Part shown: piece after piece, positions 6,385 through 6,407 of the stretch
How positions within the stretch are numbered: the first letter of the stretch is position 1
Layout of the letters: each line of letters opens with the position of its first letter
Origin: CAYOBW01 sp964402115
GTDB lineage: Bacteria; Verrucomicrobiota; Kiritimatiellia; UBA8416; CAYOBW01
Direction: 5' to 3'
DNA length: 6,407 nt
Assembly: GCA_964402115.1 (NCBI GenBank)
Contig: CAYOBW010000370.1
Coordinates: 1-6,407, forward strand
Notes under the pieces: generated by a model
What the model saw: the letters and a program-made list of their open reading frames with translations, nothing else
Databases searched by the model: none
Told to the model about the DNA's origin: nothing
Position numbers and translations under genes: made by a program

Positions 6385-6407
6385 CTCCACGCCTCGTCGC
6401 CTGCCCA

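Noticed and set aside
6346..6407. Possible start of a rightward gene at GTG 6346
   Set aside because: No Shine-Dalgarno site precedes it, and the 20 visible codons have no recognisable features. The window ends before it can be tested.

Overview
This is a GC-rich bacterial chromosomal segment with four recognisable protein genes and no sign of phage, insertion sequence, CRISPR or RNA genes. The gene types (an exosortase, ClpS and Aat) suggest a Gram-negative bacterium that sorts proteins or makes exopolysaccharide through a PEP-CTERM/exosortase-type system. The phylum cannot be fixed from the sequence. A PVC-group, proteobacterial or related lineage is a guess, not a result. All four genes share the same strong preference for G or C at third codon positions, so nothing looks recently transferred.

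Layout. Bases 1-962 (+) are the C-terminal two thirds of 6-phosphogluconate dehydrogenase (gnd), cut by the window edge. Bases 963-1163 are an intergenic stretch with a strong GC hairpin just after gnd, a weak candidate promoter, and a Shine-Dalgarno site that fixes a GTG start. Bases 1164-5285 (+) hold the centrepiece, one uninterrupted 1373-codon gene. Its first ~290 residues form a multi-pass exosortase with an intact Cys-Arg-His active site. An extra membrane helix follows, and then about 1040 residues of helical-repeat (TPR-like) protein. Bases 5267-6274 (-) hold clpS and aat, a tightly coupled two-gene operon converging on the exosortase gene and overlapping its 3' end by 19 bp. Bases 6275-6407 are noncoding as far as I can see, with a candidate clpS promoter and a small hairpin.

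How the genes relate. gnd is oxidative pentose-phosphate housekeeping with no evident link to its neighbours. clpS and aat form one pathway: Aat adds Leu or Phe to proteins with N-terminal Lys or Arg, and ClpS hands such Leu/Phe-ended proteins to the ClpAP protease. The exosortase-TPR gene stands alone, with no EpsI-like gene, PEP-CTERM substrate or polysaccharide gene in the window. It is the most interesting object here, because in classical PEP-CTERM/XrtA loci the exosortase and the large TPR protein (PrsT type) are separate gene products. A single-chain version suggests a membrane sorting enzyme carrying its own periplasmic scaffold or substrate-docking domain. That interpretation is an inference from domain content.
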